Source: Pogostemon cablin (Eukaryota; Streptophyta; Magnoliopsida; Lamiales; Lamiaceae). From it: DNA of 64,000 nucleotides. The position numbers and the translations under genes are program-made. The stretch lies in NCBI GenBank assembly GCA_023678885.1, contig CM042985.1:18454465-18518464 (forward strand), in the 5' to 3' direction. Positions 46,240 to 58,403 of this stretch are shown piece by piece. The notes beneath the pieces were generated by a model. That model was not told the DNA's origin. It worked only from the letters and a program-made list of their open reading frames with translations, and ran no database searches. The first letter of the stretch is position 1, and the number at the start of each line of letters is the position of its first letter.

Positions 46240-46500
46240 TCGAACTCCTCTGTTCAAACTTTCAAGTCTTCAGTTCGACCTTAGTTCTACTTTCTATTTG
46301 GTCGAACCAAACCCATCTTGGTCGAATCGGCCTGTACAAAATTCTCTGATCTCCAGTTCGACTTTCATCCTGGTCGAAGCCTTGGTCGAACCAACCCCTG
46401 TGTGGTCAAATCGACCTGTAACAACATCTCTGATCCACAGTTCGACTTGAGCTCCATAGTTTGATCTGCACCTTTGGTCGAATCGAACATCTGATGCTCA
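46240..46500 (-). repeat. GGTTCGACC motif array in the pol-env spacer of B (right part)
   Basis: About twelve TTCGACC/GGTCGAA copies in both orientations, continuous with 26285-26410 before C was inserted. Confidence 0.88.
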
Positions 46501-46979
46501 AAAGTTGAATTTTCTTCATTCCCTGCATACTTCAAGCTCAAAAACGAACCTTAAGTACCAAAACAGAGCAAAACTTAGCTTGAGAATCAATCCTAAAACT
46601 CAATATTTATGTGTAACGCTGCATACGACACTAAAAAATAACACAAAACACCACTAAACTTTAGGCAAATTGTAAAAAAATTGACGCACTAAAACCAGTT
46701 AAAGTTTCAATATGCCGTAAAAATCAACTCCCCTAACAAACATTACAAAGAAAAGATTATACTCTCGGTGCTTTAATGAGATAAGTACATCACACACCCC
46801 CAAACTTAGTAGAAACTATAGTGAAAACTAAGTTTGCAAAGAGATGTAATTGTCGATAAGTAAGCACTTCAAATATAAAAATTTCTTACTCACACAAAAA
46901 TAAATAAAACAATAAAACAGAAGGGAAAGCCTCCAACAAGCACTCTTGTTTAACGTCGTAGAGTCACGACGGTACCAAT
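46501..46979 (-). other. Post-pol spacer of element B with internal polypurine tract (46795-46807)
   Basis: The minus strand has AAGTTTGGGGGTG at 46807-46795, some 170 bases after the end of integrase. It is the same tract as at the 3' end of A and C, but here an env-like region, not the LTR, lies downstream. No coding frame is present. Confidence 0.75.
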
Positions 46980-49794
46980 CTAGTGCAAGGTATCCTCAAA
47001 GACGATGCAAGCATCATCCGGCGACTTGTAATGCTTCAATCGATGCCCATTCACCGTGATAATATCTCCGTCTTTGTCCATAAGCTCAAAACTCCCCCCT
47101 CCGCAGGCTCTAAGGATATTGAATGGCCCCGTCCACTTTGATTTTAATTTTCCTGCGAAAAGCTTCAAACGAGAGTTAAAAAGTAATACCTCATCACCTT
47201 GCTTGAACTCCTTATAAGAGATCTTCGAATCATGCCATTTCTTCATTCTCTTCTTGTAGATCTCTGAGTTCTTGTAAGCTCAATTTCCAAACTCATCCAA
47301 TTGATTGATATGAGTCATCCTCAACTCCTTTTGATCCTTTAGAGACAAGTTCAAACTCCTCAATGCCCAAAAAGCTTTGTGCTGAATCTCTACGATTAAG
47401 TGGCACGGATTTCCATACATAATTTGATATGGTGACATATCCAACACCATCTTATAAGCAGTCCGTAACCCCCACAAAATATCATCGAGCCTCATAGCCC
47501 AATCCTTTCTATTGGTTCCGACTACCTTTTCTAATATTTATTTCACTTTTCGGTTAGAGACTTCAGCTTGTCCATTCGCTTGAGGATGGTAGGGTGTAGT
47601 AACCCTATGCTTAACTCTATAATCCTTAAGCACTTTTTCGAGAAGTTTATTGACGAAGTGAGTACCCCCATCACTTACTAGTTCTAGGAACTCCATATCG
47701 GGCAAAGATATGTTTTTTTAAGAAAGACAATACAGTTCTTGAATCATTCACGTGAGTGGGAATGGCTTCCACCCACTTAGAAACATAATCCACTGCTAAA
47801 AAGATGTAAAAAATCCATTAGATGGGAAAAAAGGCCCCATAAAATCGATCCCCCATACATCGCAGATCTCAACAACAATGCTTGGCTGAAGTGGCATCTC
47901 ATCTCTCCTACTTATATTCCCCATCCTTTGACATCTATCGCATGTCGCCACATAGGTTTCACAATCTTTAAAAAAAGTAGGCCAATAAAGAGCAGATTGA
48001 AGTACATTTGATGCTGTCTTTTGAGCTTCGAAGTACCCCCTTTACGTTGTGCATGGCAAAAATGAAGAACGCTCTCCATCTTCATCTCGGGCACACACCT
48101 ATTACTATGGAATCCATACATATCTTGTAGACAAATGGATCATACCATATAAATATCTCAACATCCCTCTTGAATTTTGTAAGTTGATATCGGTTGAGAT
48201 CTCTAAGAATTTCTCCTACGGATATGTAATTCATATAATCCGCATACTATGGATCCATCCCTTGAGCAGCCACCACACATGCTCTTTCCGCTCCTTCAAC
48301 AAACATTGCCATTATATTCTTATCAGGGAACATCTCTTCTATGTAATCGAAAAAATCATCACAGTGCTCCCTTGTCTCCAACCTTGATAGGTGTTCTGCC
48401 AAAACATTCTCTGTACCTTTTCTTATCTCAGATCTCCATATCAAATTCCTGCAGAAGAAGGATCCACCAAACATTACCATTATCTTCTCACCAAATACTG
48501 TCAAAACTTATTGAATGCATACACCACAGCAAGAAACTCCTTTTCAGTCACCGTGTAATTCTTTTGTGTAGCATCAAAAGTTTTACTCGCATAGTAAATG
48601 GTGCAGAACTTCTTTTCCCTCAATTGCCCAAGCACCACTCCAAGTGCTAAGTCACTTACATCACACATAAGTACAAACAACAAAGTTCAATCTGGTGTGA
48701 TCAAGATAGGTGCAGTAATAAGCGCCTCTTTCAAAACCTGAAAAGCTGTTAGACATTCTTCATCAAAAACAAAAGGAACATTATTTTCAAGTAAATGAGA
48801 TAAGGGCTTGGAGTATTTCGAGAAGTCTTTTATGAATCTTCTATAAAATTAGCGTGTCCAAGAAAGAACCGCACTCTCTTTTCATTAGTAGGTGGAGGAA
48901 GCTCCTCAATCGCCACTACCTTTGCTCTATCCACCTGCAATCCCTTGGCCGAAATATGATGGCCAAGAACAATTCCATCTCTCACCGTGAAGTGGCAACT
49001 CTTCCAATTCAAGACAAGATTAGTTTCTTGGAATCTCTTCAAAACAGTAGCAAGGTTAGACAAACAAATATCAAAGGAAGAACTAAACAGAAAAAAATCA
49101 TCCATAAACACCTCCGTGATCTTTTCTATCAACCCATCAAATATGGTCATCATGCAACGCTGAAATGTAGCAGGCGCATTACATAATCCAAAAGGCATCT
49201 CTCTAAAGGCAAAAGTTCCATAAGGGCAAGTGAAAGTAGTCTTTTCTTGATCCTCGGGTGCAATCATAATTTGATTATAACCCGAGTACCCATCCAAGAA
49301 ACAATAAACTCATACCCAGCAAGACGATCAAGAATTTGATCCATGAAAGGAAGGGAAAATGGTCTTTGCATGTATTTTCATTCAGTTTCCTGTAATCTAT
49401 ACACACACGCCATCTTGTAGGAATCCTAGTGGCTAATGTCTCTCTATCCTCGGCTTTCACAATAGTCATGTCCCCCTTCTTAGCTACAACATGCAATGGA
49501 TCACATGGGGACTATCACTAATTGGATAAATAATTCCTGCATCTAGCCACTTTAGGATTTGCTTCCTAATCACTTCTTGAATAGCGGGATTCACCCTCCG
49601 CTAATTCTGTATACTACTCTTGGCATCATCTAACAATCTTATTCTATGCATGCAATATGAAGGATTAATGCCATTTAAATCATCCAGAAACCAATCGCAG
49701 ACTTATACTTCCTAAGCACATCTAACAATTTCTCAATTTGATCATCATCAAGAGAAGAAGATTCAATTATCAGATGTTTTCCATTTTCACCTAG
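46980..49794 (-). pseudogene. RT, RNase H and integrase of element B
   Basis: Minus-strand reading begins right at the A junction (L-G-E-N). RT has D-Y-R-K-L-N, D-G-Y-S-G-Y-N-Q and F-M-D-D at 49097-49108. RNase H has C-D-V-S-D (Ser-Asp kept) near 48670-48500. The integrase HHCC and core parts are broken at 48120-47520, then L-R-T-A-Y-K and a GPF-type module (S-K-W-T-G-P-F) close at 46980. Many stops and shifts. B differs from A and C enough to be a separate Athila-like family. Confidence 0.88.
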
Positions 49795-50004
49795 ATAGGT
49801 GATTGTCGTTATTTTCACCTAGATTTTAGTGCCTTTTTATGTGTATTTTTCGTATTATTTTATCCGTATTTTCGTGTATTTTGGTGGTGTTATGTGTTTT
49901 CATGGGAATGTGTGAGAATGATCTTAAATATATATATAACAGGTGAAAATGGAGTAAAAATGAAGATGGAAGATCAAACGAGGAAGAAGAAACAAAGATG
50001 CAAG

Positions 50005-50325
50005 GACACGGCCGGCCGTGCTGGCAACACGGATCATGTTGCAGCAAACGGCCCGTGTACCAGACATGGGCCTGTCCAGAATGGTCGTGCGACGACATCT
50101 ATTTATCCAACACGACCACCATTTGGTCGTGTTGAGGAGCACGACCCGTGTTGAGGAGCACGACCCGTGTACCAGACAAGGGCCTGTAAGCGGAGGCCGT
50201 GCGGCGGCGTCTAGACATTCAACACGGCCACCCTTTGGCCGTGCGACGCAGAATGACTCGTGTGTCGCTTGCCCTGACACGACACGACCCGTGCTACGTA
50301 GCACGACTCGTGTCGGCACCAGAAC
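50005..50325 (+). repeat. ACACGGCC/CACGACCCGTG motif cluster, U3 of the A 5' LTR
   Basis: Over a dozen copies of ACACGGCC, GGCCGTG, CACGACC and CCCGTG in both orientations, many as dyads such as CGGCCGGCCG and CACGACCCGTG. The cluster ends about 40 bp before the TATA box and is far richer in CpG than its surroundings. The 3' LTR copy is at 61677-61990. Confidence 0.92.
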
Positions 50326-50365
50326 ATGATATTTTTTATAATTCTTCTAGAAGGTCTCCATGGGG

Positions 50366-50373
50366 TATAAATA
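50366..50373 (+). promoter_or_regulatory. TATA box of the A 5' LTR
   Basis: TATAAATA; the 3' LTR copy is at 62038-62045. Confidence 0.78.
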
Positions 50374-50690
50374 CCAATCCATTCAACATTTTGAGGGGAG
50401 ATCGGATTTGCTACTGTTCCCACACACATCACACACCATTTCTTTGATTTTACACCATCTTCTCCATCCCATTCATCCATTTCTAGATCTACATCATCTC
50501 TCCATATTTTCTTCAATCCAAATCAAGTAAAGAAGCAAGGAAGCTTGGGTGATCACCAAAGGAAGAAGGGAGATTCAATTGGATCCATTTCCAAGGGAGT
50601 TTTCATTCCAATTTAGTGTTAATCCTTTAGTTTATCATGATTTGTAAGAATTATAATGTCTATGTTATGGATCTTATGAAGATTGTAGGC

Positions 50691-50710
50691 TAATCTCCCT
50701 TGTGAGATTA
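50691..50710 (+). other. Conserved hairpin in the R/U5 region of the A LTR
   Basis: The same 7-bp stem and CCTTGT loop as in C, about 320 bp downstream of the TATA box and therefore probably within the transcribed leader. Confidence 0.7.
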
Positions 50711-51468
50711 GCAACATGAAGGTTGTTGGTTAATTTGTGGATCTATGTAATTAAATTAATATGTTGATGGGGATATTTGATTTTCTATCATTGGTGCTTT
50801 TATATCTTGAGAGATCTATGATGTTTTGTGTGTTTGATTGTTCTAATTATATGATTAGATTGAGAAATCAATTATGTGTTTAGGATAGTCAAGTGAATCA
50901 TTTCATCAAACACCTCATGTGCATTATAAATGGTAAAGAGATTGAGAAGTCCTTTATTATTTAGAACCCTTTGATGGAACATGTGATTAGTTAGATTGAG
51001 AAGTCAATTGATTATATGAAGGGATTCTTTAATTGAACTTAGTACCTAGTTGGAATAGTTTAATTGAGAACCAACCTTTGAGCTATTTTGAGATTGTGCA
51101 AATGATCTACATCCTATTCATTTCGAGAGGAAGTTTAGGTGGTATATGTGTTGGCCCTTAGTCTTAACCCTTGATACATATGAGTTTAATGCATGAATCC
51201 ATAAGTTACCACTTCAATAGTGTTGTTAATCTCACTTCTACTCAATTTGGAAAACCTCTCATTCATCATTTTTATCTTGTCATTTGATTATTGTTTGTCT
51301 ACTTTCATTTGTTTGCATTTAATTACTTGTTAACCAAACCATCCATCTATGACTCGTTTCTATAAAATCGTGATAAACGTGATATCGCTTAAGTGCTAGC
51401 AACGACCTCCCTGTGATTCGATAAATTCTTAAATTGGTCAACACGACTACAAGTTATGGCTAATCAAA

Positions 51469-51486
51469 TGGCGCCGTTGCCGGGGA
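51469..51486 (+). other. Primer-binding site, tRNA-Asp type (element A)
   Basis: TGGCGCCGTTGCCGGGGA, identical to the site in F. Confidence 0.93.
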
Positions 51487-51616
51487 GGTAACGGTTGCTA
51501 GTAGCTTAAAGAAGGAACGTTTAGAGCGATCTTACTAGAGATATTTTTTTTCTTGTATTTATTATTTGTATTTTGTTTTGAAAATATTGTTCTAACTTCT
51601 TTTATTTTGAAGGTGT

Positions 51617-53560
51617 ATGCAAACAAGATCAAAAGGGGAACAAGTTGAACCTCTTGACTTAGAAATTGAACACACTTTCCGAAGAAGAAGAAAGGAGAAC
51701 AATACCAAAAAGAGTGATCTAATGGAAAACAATCAAGATGAACGAGGCAATGTTAGGAATGATGGAGGCAGAATGCAAAACTTGCAAGATCAAGCTAATG
51801 CCAATCTTCCTCAACAAAATTATCAATAATTTAGGGAGTTTAACAATCAAGCGTATATTCAACAAATGGTGCAACAAGCTATGATTCAACAAGGTTTTCA
51901 ACAAGGTTATGCTCCTCCACAACAAGCATATGTACCACCACCCCCGGTTCAACATGGAGTTCAAAATGATCAAAGGGTGATCCGGGATTTCTTCATGCCG
52001 AGGGCACTTCCACAAATGATGGGACCACCAATTCATGCCAACAACTTTGAGTTTAAAATGGGCTTGATTTCATTGGTGAGAGAGCAACAATTTGGTGGAG
52101 CTCCAAATGAAGATCCTAATGCTCATCTAGCTCAATTCGTTGAGATTGCCAACACTATGAAGATGAATGGGGTGAGCGAGGATTGCATAAAGATGAGGTT
52201 ATTTCCATTCTCTTTGAGGGATAGAGCAAGAACATGGCTCTCCACTCTTACTTCCGGAATGTGCGACACATGGGACGAACTTGCACAAATGTTCTTGAAA
52301 AAGTATTTCCCACCATCTAAGACACTTCAAATGAAGAGCTTGATTACTCAATTCAAGCAATTGCCTCAAGAAAGCTTTTATGAAGCGTGGGAAAGGTTCA
52401 AGGAAATGCTACGCAAGTGTCCACAACATGGTTTCCCGGAGAATCAACAAGTGGGATTTTTCTATCAAGGACTTGTGAATGGGCAAAGAGTGCTTGTTGA
52501 TGCTTCGGCAGGTGGATCCGTATTAGGAGTAACTCCGGAAAGGGCTATTCGAATTTTTGATGAAATTGCTACAAATGTCTATCAATGGCCATCGGAGAGA
52601 GTTAGTGGAAGCTATGGGTTCGAGAGTTATGATAAAGGGCAACAGTTTAGTGTGAAGAGTGTGACTGTGGAGCCACAAACACCAAGCATGGATATGATCG
52701 TTGCGGAGGTGATGAAGCAAATGAGCTTGAACAAAGGAGTGACCAATCAAGAAGTTAATATGGTTGATAGTAGAATGGATCAAAGTGTGCTTCCTCAAAT
52801 TGGTGTTAGTGGGGAACAATGGGCCACAACAATGCCACGTGTGGAGGACGTTCAATATATGCAAGGGAGAAATTACCAAGGTAATTATCAAAACAATTAC
52901 CAAGGTAATTTCAACCAAAATCAAGGAAGTTATCCACAAAGGCAAGGAGGATTCAATGCTCAAAGTAGTGGAAGTTCGCACCCGCAACAACAACCAAGGC
53001 AAGGAGGTTTCACTAGCCAAGGAAGTGGAAGTTCTTATCCACAACAACCAAGGAGGCAAGATAATTTTTCTTATGCAAACCCAAGTAATGCGGTTGCTTA
53101 TCCTCCGGGGTATCATCCGGGAGCTAAAGCGCCAAATAATGAAGGGAAGGCGACTACCAAAGAACTTCTTGAAAAATTGATTGCTTCCCACAAAAATCAA
53201 GAGGAAGTAATTGAAAGAAAATTCAAGGCTTTTGAGGAAGTAAATGAAAGACGATTAAAAGCCATTGAGGAAAACAGTGATAGAAGACTCAAAGCTTTGG
53301 AGTATTCATTTGGTCAAATGGCGAGCTCAATGAGTGCTAATGAGAAAGGGAAATTTCCTTCCACCACCATTGTAAATCCAAAGGAACAATGCAAGGCAAT
53401 TACCTTTAGGAGTGGAACAAATTATGATGGACCATCTATGCCATTAGAAGATGATAAGGTGGAAAAGAAGGAGATGGAGAAAACCTTGGTTGAAGAAGAA
53501 TTCGATGTTGAAAGTGAAGTTGAGGATAAAATGAATGAGGAACCGGAATTGATTGATAAC
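51617..53560 (+). pseudogene. gag: Gag of element A
   Basis: The ATG at 51617 starts M-Q-T-R-S-K-G-E-Q and a basic T-F-R-R-R-R-K segment. A TAA at 51827-51829 interrupts the frame, which continues without shift. A Gln/Pro-rich part precedes the Athila-type capsid domain (about 52060-52560; F-F-M-P-R-A-L-P-Q just before it, F-S-L-R-D-R-A, F-Y-E-A-W-E-R-F-K, R-K-C-P-Q-H-G). A Gln/Asn/Gly/Ser-rich low-complexity tail with repeated R-Q-G-G-F units (52880-53080) follows in place of a CCHC zinc knuckle, then a Glu/Lys-rich predicted coiled coil. The end of gag relative to pol is not marked by a stop; the limit given is approximate. Confidence 0.88.
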
Positions 53561-56500
53561 AAGGTTGTTGAGAAGAAATGGGAAAGAACCAAGGCAATGA
53601 AAAAGAATGAGGAGGAAATTGAAGTGGAAAGGGATAGTTGGGGAATTCCAAAAACACAAGTACCTATTCCTTTTCCACATCAATTTTTGAAGAAAGGTTT
53701 GGATGAAAAGTTTGCACAGTTTTTGGAAATTTTCAAGAAAATCCACATTAATATACCCTTTGCGGATGCTTTGAAACAAATGCCTCACTATGCAAAGTTT
53801 TTGAAGGACATCATGTCAAGGAAAAGGAGCTTGATAGAGAATGAGACCGTCAACTTGACGGAGGAGTGTAGTGCAATAATTCAAAGGAAGTTGCCTCCAA
53901 AGCTCAAAGATCCGGGGAGTTTTGTTATTACATGTGAAATGGGCAAGAGTGAGGTTCATAAAGCTCTTTGCGATCTTGGGGCAAGTATTAACTTGATGCC
54001 TATGTCCATTTTCAAGAAACTTGGTATAGGGGAAGTGAAACCTACATCCGTTACATTGCAACTAGCGGATAGGTCTTTAACCTACCCTAGAGGAATAGTG
54101 GAGGATGTGTTAGTCAAGGTTGGAAAGTTTATATTCCCGGTTGATTTTATAGTGCTTGATATGGACGAGGATGCAAATGTTCCATTGATATTGGGGCGTC
54201 CATTTTTAGCAATGGGAAGAGCTTTAATTGATGTACAAAAAGGGGAGTTGAAGTTGAGAGTAAATGAGGAAGAGGTTGTTTTCTCTTTGAAGAGTGCTAT
54301 GAGATATCCAAATGAGAAAGAAGAATGTAGAAGGATTGACATGATTGATGAAGTTGTTGAAGAGAACCTACCATTCATCTTAGCTAAAGATCCTCTTGAA
54401 ATAAGCATAAGCCATTCTCTTACTTTATCTTTAAACTCTAATAATTCTTTTCATTGTTTAGAAGATGAAGATATTAATGATTGTTTACATGAATTGAATG
54501 CTTGTAGGGAAATGCAAGAGGATGAAGCAAAGTTGGCATACAATGGAAAGAGGGAATATCTTCCATTAGAGATGGAGATTGAAGAGTCAAAGGTTGATAA
54601 AGGAAAGGAATAATTGAAGCCTCTACCCGATCACCTTAGGTATGCATATTTGGGGGACGAGAAGATATTTCCGGTAATTGTATCATCATCCCTTTCTCCT
54701 TTAGAACTTGATAAATTGTTGAGAGTACTTAGAGATCATAAGAGTGCTATAGAGTGGAGTTTGGATGATTTGAAGGGAATTAGTCCCACAATTTGCATGC
54801 ATCACATAAGGTTGATTGATGAGAACAAATCATGTATACAACCTCAAAGGCGTTTGAATCCTATTATGCAAGAAGTTGTTAGAAAAGAAGTTTTAAAGTG
54901 GTTGGATGCTAAAATTGTTTATGCCATTAGTGATAGTCCTCATGTAAGTCCTTTGCATGTTGTGGCTAAGAAAGGAGGGTTAACCATTGTTAAAACGGAA
55001 TTTGATGAAGAACTTGCAACAAGGGTGAAAACGGGGTGGAGAGTTTGTTGTGATTATAGAAAACTTAATGACAATACTCATAAGGATCATTTCCCTTTGC
55101 CTTTTATTGATCAAATGCTTGATAGGTTGGCGGGATACAAGTATTATTGTTTTCTAGATGGTTACTCGGGGTATAACCAAATCATGATAGCCCCCGAGGA
55201 TCAAGAGAAAACAACTTTTACTTGTCCGTATGGCACATTCGCTTTCTATAAATTGCCTTTTGGGTTATGCAATGCACCCGCCACCTTTCAACGTTGTATG
55301 ATGGCTATTTTTGGAGGATTGATTGAAAATGTGATGAAAGTTTTTATGGATGATTTCTCCGTGTTTGGATCTTCATTTGATATATGCTTAACTAATTTAT
55401 CCATGGTCTTGCAGCGATGTCAAGATACGAACATCGTCTTGAATTGGGAAAAATGTCACTTTATGGTTCAAGAGGGTATCGTACTTGGTCATCATATCTC
55501 CAAAAAAGGTTTGAGAGTTGATAGAGCAAAGGTTGTAGCCATTGAACATCTTCCCCCTCCTAAAAATGAAAAAGGAGTTAGATCGTTTCTTGGTCACGCC
55601 GGATTCTATCGACGTTTTATAAAGAATTTTTCTAATATAGCCAAACCTTTGTGTAAATTGCTTGAGAAAGATACTCCATTTGAATTTAATGATGAATGTC
55701 TTGATGCTTTTAGGGAATTAAAGGAATCTTTGATTTCTTCACCAATCCTTGTCTCTCCCGATTGGAGCAAGCCCTTTGAACTCCATTGTGATGCAAGTGA
55801 TAATGCCTTGGGAGTAGTGCTTGGACAAGTGCGAGAGAAGAAATTTCGAGCTATTTATTATGCTTCAAAGACGTTCAATGCCAATCAAAAGAATTACACC
55901 ACAACGGAGAAGGAGTTTCTTTCCGTAGTCTATGCTTTTGAAAAATTCCGTCCGTACTTAGTTGGCACGAAAACCATTGTCTACACGGATCATGCTGCCA
56001 TTAGGTATTTGATGAGTAAAAAGGATGCTAAACCAAGACTAATTCGTTGGGTTCTTTTGTTGCAGGAGTTTGATGTTGAGATATGTGATAAGAAGGGAGT
56101 CGAAAATGTCATAGCCGACCACTTGTCACGATTGGAGAATGTTGATGAAAAAGGAACCATGGAGCTCATAAATGATATGTTCCCGGATGAAGAGATACTT
56201 CAAGTGGATTTTCATCAGATGTACACTTTGTGTGAGACCGAAAGACCGTGGTACGCGGATTTGGTAAACTACTTAGCGTGTGGTATCAATCCGGACCATC
56301 TCACCGAGTCAAAAAGGAAAAGTTCTACCATGATGTTAAAGAATATTTGTGGGATGATCCTTTGTTGTTTAAGAATTGTCCGGATGGTATCATATGGAGG
56401 TGTATTCCGGAGGAAGAAAAAGTAAGTGTCATGGAGATGTGCCATAGTTTACCATGTGGAGGACACTTTGGGTTTCAAAAGACGGGAGCTAAAATCTTAC

Positions 56501-57525
56501 AGTCGGGATTGTTTTGGCCAACATTGTTTAAGGATTGCAGAAAATATATCAAGGAGTGTGATAGATGCCAAAGAATTGGAAGTATTGGACAAAGAGATGA
56601 GATGCCTATGAAGAACATCTTTGAAGTTGAAGTGTTTGACGTTTGGGGGATGGACTTCATGGGACCATTTCCGTCTTCCAATGGTTTTCTTTACATTTTG
56701 CTTGCGGTAGACTATGTGTCTAAATGGGTAGAAGCAATTCCTACAAGAACGAATGATGCTCTAGTTGTCAAAGCTTTCTTGAAGAAGAACATTTTTGCAA
56801 GGTTTGGAGTACCAAAGGCGATCATTAGCGACCAAGGGACTCATTTCATCAACAAGATCATTGAGAAGCTTTTGATAGGCTATGGAGTGAAGCACAAGGT
56901 GTCAACACCTTATCATCCACAAACAAATGGTTTGGCGGAAGTATCAAATAGGCAAGTGAAGCTTGTACTTGAGAAGACAGTCAAAGGGAATAGGAAGGAT
57001 TGGTCTTCTAAGCTAGATGATGCGCTTTGGGCTTATCGAACGGCGTACAAGACCGCTCTTGGTTTTTCTCCGTATAAACTTGTCTATGGGAAAGCATGTC
57101 ATCTTCCGGTTGAAATAGAACACAAGGCTTTATGGGCATTGAGGAAGTTGAATCTTGAGGAGAAAGAATCGGGAAAGAAAAGATGTCTTCAATTGATTGA
57201 GCTTGAAGAATTTCATGAGGAAGCATATTCAAACTCCCAAATTGTCAAGGAGAAGCTTAAAAGATGGCATGATGAAAGAATCAAAGCAAAGGAGTTTATA
57301 CCGGGGGATAGAGTGCTTTTATTCAATTCTAGATTGAAACTGTTTCCCGGAAAGCTTCGTTCAAAATGGACCGGTCCATATGAGGTGATTGAAGTTAGAG
57401 AAAATGGATCTTTAAAGCTTGAAGGATCGGATGGGAATTCTTTTATTGTCAATGGTCATAGGGTTAAGCATTACCATTCTCCCTCTCAAAGGGAGTTGGT
57501 ATATGTTGACACCTTCTCTTCTTGA
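53561..57525 (+). pseudogene. pol: Pol of element A: protease, RT, RNase H, integrase
   Basis: It is continuous with gag in the same frame. The protease has C-D-L-G-A-S with catalytic Asp at 53972-53974. A TAA at 54611-54613 lies between protease and RT. RT has D-G-Y-S-G-Y-N-Q (Asp at 55157-55159) and F-M-D-D at 55343-55354. RNase H has H-C-D-A-S-D, T-E-K-E-F and Y-T-D-H-A, ending A-D-H-L-S-R-L. One A is missing in the A-rich run near 56317-56321 relative to C, shifting the frame before the integrase HHCC site. The integrase triad is D 56653-56655, D 56830-56832 and E 56938-56940. It ends after a W-T-G-P-Y module at 57525. All catalytic residues are kept, so decay is slight. Confidence 0.93.
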
Positions 57526-58403
57526 GATCCGTATCCTTTTAGTAGTTTAGGTTTGTAAATATTTCTTTTCTTGTTTTGCTTTATTTTGGTCTTGTAGGTG
57601 GATTGTGCTTATGAGGAGAAGATTTCTTGAACATTCAAAGTGTGCGTCATTGATGTGAACGGTATATCGTACCATTTTTTACAAACTTTCATTGAAACTC
57701 TTGTTTCAATTCAAGTTTGGGGGGATATGATGTGGTACGATATGTTATATTCTATGTTGACATGCATTCGTGTGTTTTTGAACCAAATTTGAAATTTTCT
57801 CATAAGTTCGGTTTAGTTTTAGTTCGTTTTAGTGGTGTTGAAGTCGATAATTCTTTTGTTTTTGATATTAAGGCTGAACTAATGATGTTTATGAGTGTGA
57901 GCATGAATAGGGAGTTTTGGAAGCATGGAAACAAGGAAAGACAAGAGTTGAAGATGAAAAGTGGAAAATTCAGGGGAGCAGTGACACGCCTCGTGTCGCC
58001 GACACGGCCCTGTAAGCTTTGGCCGTGCGGCGACATCAGTTTGCCCAACACGAGCAGATTTTGGTCGTGTTGCGTGACACGGGTCGTGTCCAAGCGCGAG
58101 ACTCGAGTCGTGTAGCCGACATGGCCCTGTACGCTTTGGCCGTGCGGGAGCATCAGAACACGCAACACGGGCACCTTATGGCCGTGTTGCGTGACACGAC
58201 TCGTGTCGGGTCCGAAGAAGCATTTTAAAAGACAGAATCCTGGACACGGCTCGAAGGCTAAAACATACTCCCAATCGTGATAAACCCGTCGAAACTCCAC
58301 CAATCATCTTCTAAACATCAAAGAGGGGTAAGATTTTGAGTGCAAAAGGTGAATTTCAAAGCTTAAACAACAATCCCCTTCATTTTGTTCAAGAGAATTC
58401 AAG
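57526..58403 (+). other. Pol-env spacer of element A with internal polypurine tract (57713-57724)
   Basis: AAGTTTGGGGGG at 57713-57724 is nearly the same as the terminal tract at 61459-61471. A motif array (57981-58255) and a TTTAAAAGA word near 58225 follow, then the env-like ATG at 58404. The layout (polypurine tract, motif array, TATA-like word, ORF) mirrors the LTR U3 order. Confidence 0.7.
57981..58255 (+). repeat. ACACGG/CGTGTCG motif array before the env-like ORF of A
   Basis: Copies of GACACGGCC, TTGGCCGTGCGG, CAACACG and GACACGACTCGTG in both orientations. The motif vocabulary is that of the A LTR cluster, though the order differs, so this is not a simple LTR copy. Confidence 0.9.

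Larger units (their letters stand above)
49800..51466 (+). repeat. 5' LTR of element A
   Basis: It starts TGATTGTCG and ends GGCTAATCA, with the primer site two bases later. Confidence 0.95.

Noticed and set aside
50005..50330. Regularly repeated short motifs resembling a CRISPR array or satellite
   Set aside because: Spacing is irregular, orientation is mixed, and there are no equal-length unique spacers; the repeats are internal to an LTR and duplicated with it. This is plant nuclear DNA.
49924..50516. Several overlapping open frames on both strands in the A LTR (and again at 61596-62188)
   Set aside because: The CpG-rich motif repeats lack stop codons in most frames. The frames overlap each other and the promoter; none has a domain.
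52523..53200. 225-codon minus-strand frame opposite gag of A
   Set aside because: A shadow of gag codon usage; the sense strand holds the capsid domain and fits the element.
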